This document shows, in pieces, positions 6,343-7,080 of a stretch of 7,080 bases of DNA. The translations under genes were made by a program, and so were the position numbers. Positions within the stretch are counted from its first letter, which is position 1; every line of letters starts with the position of its first letter. The stretch comes from an uncultured Clostridia bacterium. GTDB taxonomy: Bacteria > Bacillota > Clostridia > TANB77 > CAG-508. The stretch covers positions 1-7,080 of the forward strand of contig CAKPRW010000071.1 of NCBI GenBank assembly GCA_934183045.1, given 5' to 3'. A model generated the notes under the pieces. The model did not search any database. It was not told where the DNA came from and was given only the letters and a program-made list of their open reading frames with translations.

Positions 6343-6459
6343 GATAATAGGGACGTGTCTTTTTGGCAATTTTTTCAGTTGACTTTTACTTCTATTATTT
6401 ATAATAATTTATATATAAAAATATCAAAAAATTTGCCCAAAAGACACGTCCCTATTGTC
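6343..6459. mobile_element. 117-bp palindromic element with about 34-bp inverted arms (MITE- or REP-like candidate)
   Basis: The left arm 6343-6375 and right arm 6426-6459 are inverted copies with about 31 matching positions, two mismatches and one 1-nt bulge. The outer core AATAGGGACGTGTCTTTT is identical in both, and is markedly more GC-rich than its surroundings. The 50-nt centre (6376-6425) is almost pure A/T and codes for nothing. The element begins 2 nt past the nrnA stop codon and ends 18 nt before the truB Shine-Dalgarno. Such compact, protein-free, long-armed palindromes between genes suggest a non-autonomous element moved by a transposase elsewhere in the genome. I see no clear target-site duplication. 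As RNA it would fold into one long hairpin, so it could also stop or process transcripts in either direction. Confidence 0.6.
6398..6427 (-). promoter_or_regulatory. Candidate promoter toward truB inside the palindromic element
   Basis: On the minus strand TTGATA (6422-6427) is followed after 18 nt by TATAAA (6398-6403), each one mismatch from the sigma-A consensus. It would start transcripts about 80 nt before the truB ATG. The DNA is extremely AT-rich, so chance matches are common and the call is weak. Confidence 0.3.
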
Positions 6460-6461
6460 CA

Positions 6462-7080
6462 CTATTTTATTGCTTTTTTTACTTCTTTTAAAATTTTTTC
6501 TCTAACTTGTTCAAGATTTCCTTGTATTAATGCACCAGCTGCTCTTGGATGACCTCCACCACCAAATAATAAGCATATGTCAGATACATTTACATAGTCA
6601 CTAGAGCGCAAAGATATTTTATAAGCATTTTCACCCTCTTTTTGCCTAACAAATATTGATACTTCTACTCCTTCAATATCTCTTCCCAACTCTACTAAAC
6701 CTTCGTGATCTCCTGGTTCTGCATCTACTTCTTTTTCATCTTGGCTGTTTATATAAGTGAATGTTACTTTTCCGTCTTCTAGCAGTTCCATTCTATCTAA
6801 TACTTTTCTTGTTAGTTTAAAGTTTCCTTTTGTTTTTGTTCGTAATGTTCTTTTATATATATCTGGAATATCCACACCTTTTCTTATTAACTCTGCTGTA
6901 AATTCAAATGTTTCTGGATTTACTCCTCTATATTGGAATCCTCCTGTATCTGTTATAATACCTGTCATTATACAAGTTCCTATGTCTTTTGTTATTTCAA
7001 ATTCATAGTATCCAAACATTCCAGCTAAAACTTCACAGCATGCAGGTGAAACTGGATTCACAAAGTTTAGATCTCCATAC
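6462..7080 (-). CDS. nrnA: Bifunctional oligoribonuclease and pAp phosphatase NrnA, C-terminal part (cut by window end)
   Basis: NrnA is a Mn-dependent DHH/DHHA1 phosphoesterase that degrades 2-5 nt nanoRNAs and dephosphorylates 3'-phosphoadenosine 5'-phosphate in the cytoplasm. The visible 206 codons start inside the protein: frame reading continues upstream of the GTG at 7061 as YGDLNF, the family segment that follows the DHH motif. Seen are the end of the DHH domain (TGIITDTGGFQYRGVNPETFEFTAELI, with D and G residues near the metal site), the linker (IPDIYKRTLRTKT), and the DHHA1 domain ending in the diagnostic GGGGHPRAAGA loop. The C-terminus KEVKKAIK and TAG stop look natural despite the inverted-repeat element 2 nt beyond. 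In Firmicutes nrnA commonly lies between rbfA and truB, which fits. Confidence 0.93.
   Translation of the reverse strand, partial: YGDLNFVNPVSPACCEVLAGMFGYYEFEITKDIGTCIMTGIITDTGGFQYRGVNPETFEFTAELIRKGVDIPDIYKRTLRTKTKGNFKLTRKVLDRMELLEDGKVTFTYINSQDEKEVDAEPGDHEGLVELGRDIEGVEVSIFVRQKEGENAYKISLRSSDYVNVSDICLLFGGGGHPRAAGALIQGNLEQVREKILKEVKKAIK

Noticed and set aside
6379..6405. Plus-strand promoter TTGACT then TATAAT within the element
   Set aside because: The spacer is only 15 nt and no plus-strand gene follows; in DNA this AT-rich the match is expected by chance.
6355..6552. Plus-strand open frame running through the palindromic element into nrnA
   Set aside because: It has no ribosome site, crosses non-coding A/T filler, and ends as an antisense reading of the conserved nrnA GGGGH region.
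6462..7061. Treating the GTG at 7061 as the nrnA start
   Set aside because: The frame stays open to the window end and encodes YGDLNF, a conserved internal segment of NrnA; the gene is truncated by the window edge, not short.
1..7080. CRISPR array, tRNA, rRNA or a defence or secretion cluster
   Set aside because: I saw no regularly spaced direct repeats, no tRNA-like cloverleaf or GC-rich RNA gene, and every gene but one belongs to a known housekeeping family.

Overview
The window is a low-GC stretch of chromosome from a Gram-positive bacterium. Clostridia is the best fit: the DNA is strongly AT-rich with matching Lys/Ile/Asn-heavy proteins, Shine-Dalgarno sites are strong, a class A penicillin-binding protein is present, and an nrnA-truB pair typical of the Firmicute infB-rbfA-nrnA-truB neighbourhood is retained. 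Stops are TAA or TAG and tryptophans are TGG, so nothing suggests a recoded Mollicute. This placement is inference; there is no rRNA here.

All six recognisable genes are on the minus strand, so transcription runs from high to low coordinates. The order is: 3' part of nrnA (nanoRNase/pAp phosphatase, cut by the window end); a 117-bp inverted-repeat element; truB (tRNA pseudouridine-55 synthase); a 287-residue protein of unknown function; a class A PBP (850 aa) with its own probable promoter; cysS (cysteinyl-tRNA synthetase); and the 5' part of galE (UDP-glucose 4-epimerase), cut by the window start. nrnA, truB and cysS serve RNA turnover, tRNA modification and tRNA charging. The PBP builds peptidoglycan, and galE would supply UDP-galactose for surface glycans.

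No gene-free stretch is longer than about 165 bp. The two larger gaps are 6313-6461, filled mostly by the inverted-repeat element, and 4368-4530, which holds the PBP promoter region and two inverted repeats. Every gene junction carries a short inverted repeat, but only some resemble terminators and none has the classic GC stem plus U-tract in the direction of transcription.

The region is mainly housekeeping and I see no undescribed multi-gene system. The points most worth a second look are the 34-bp-armed palindromic element splitting nrnA from truB, the unidentified 287-aa protein with a long inverted repeat over its start codon, a duplicated Cys module at the end of the PBP, and single-residue departures from textbook motifs in CysRS (TIGN for HIGH) and GalE (PGG for TGG).
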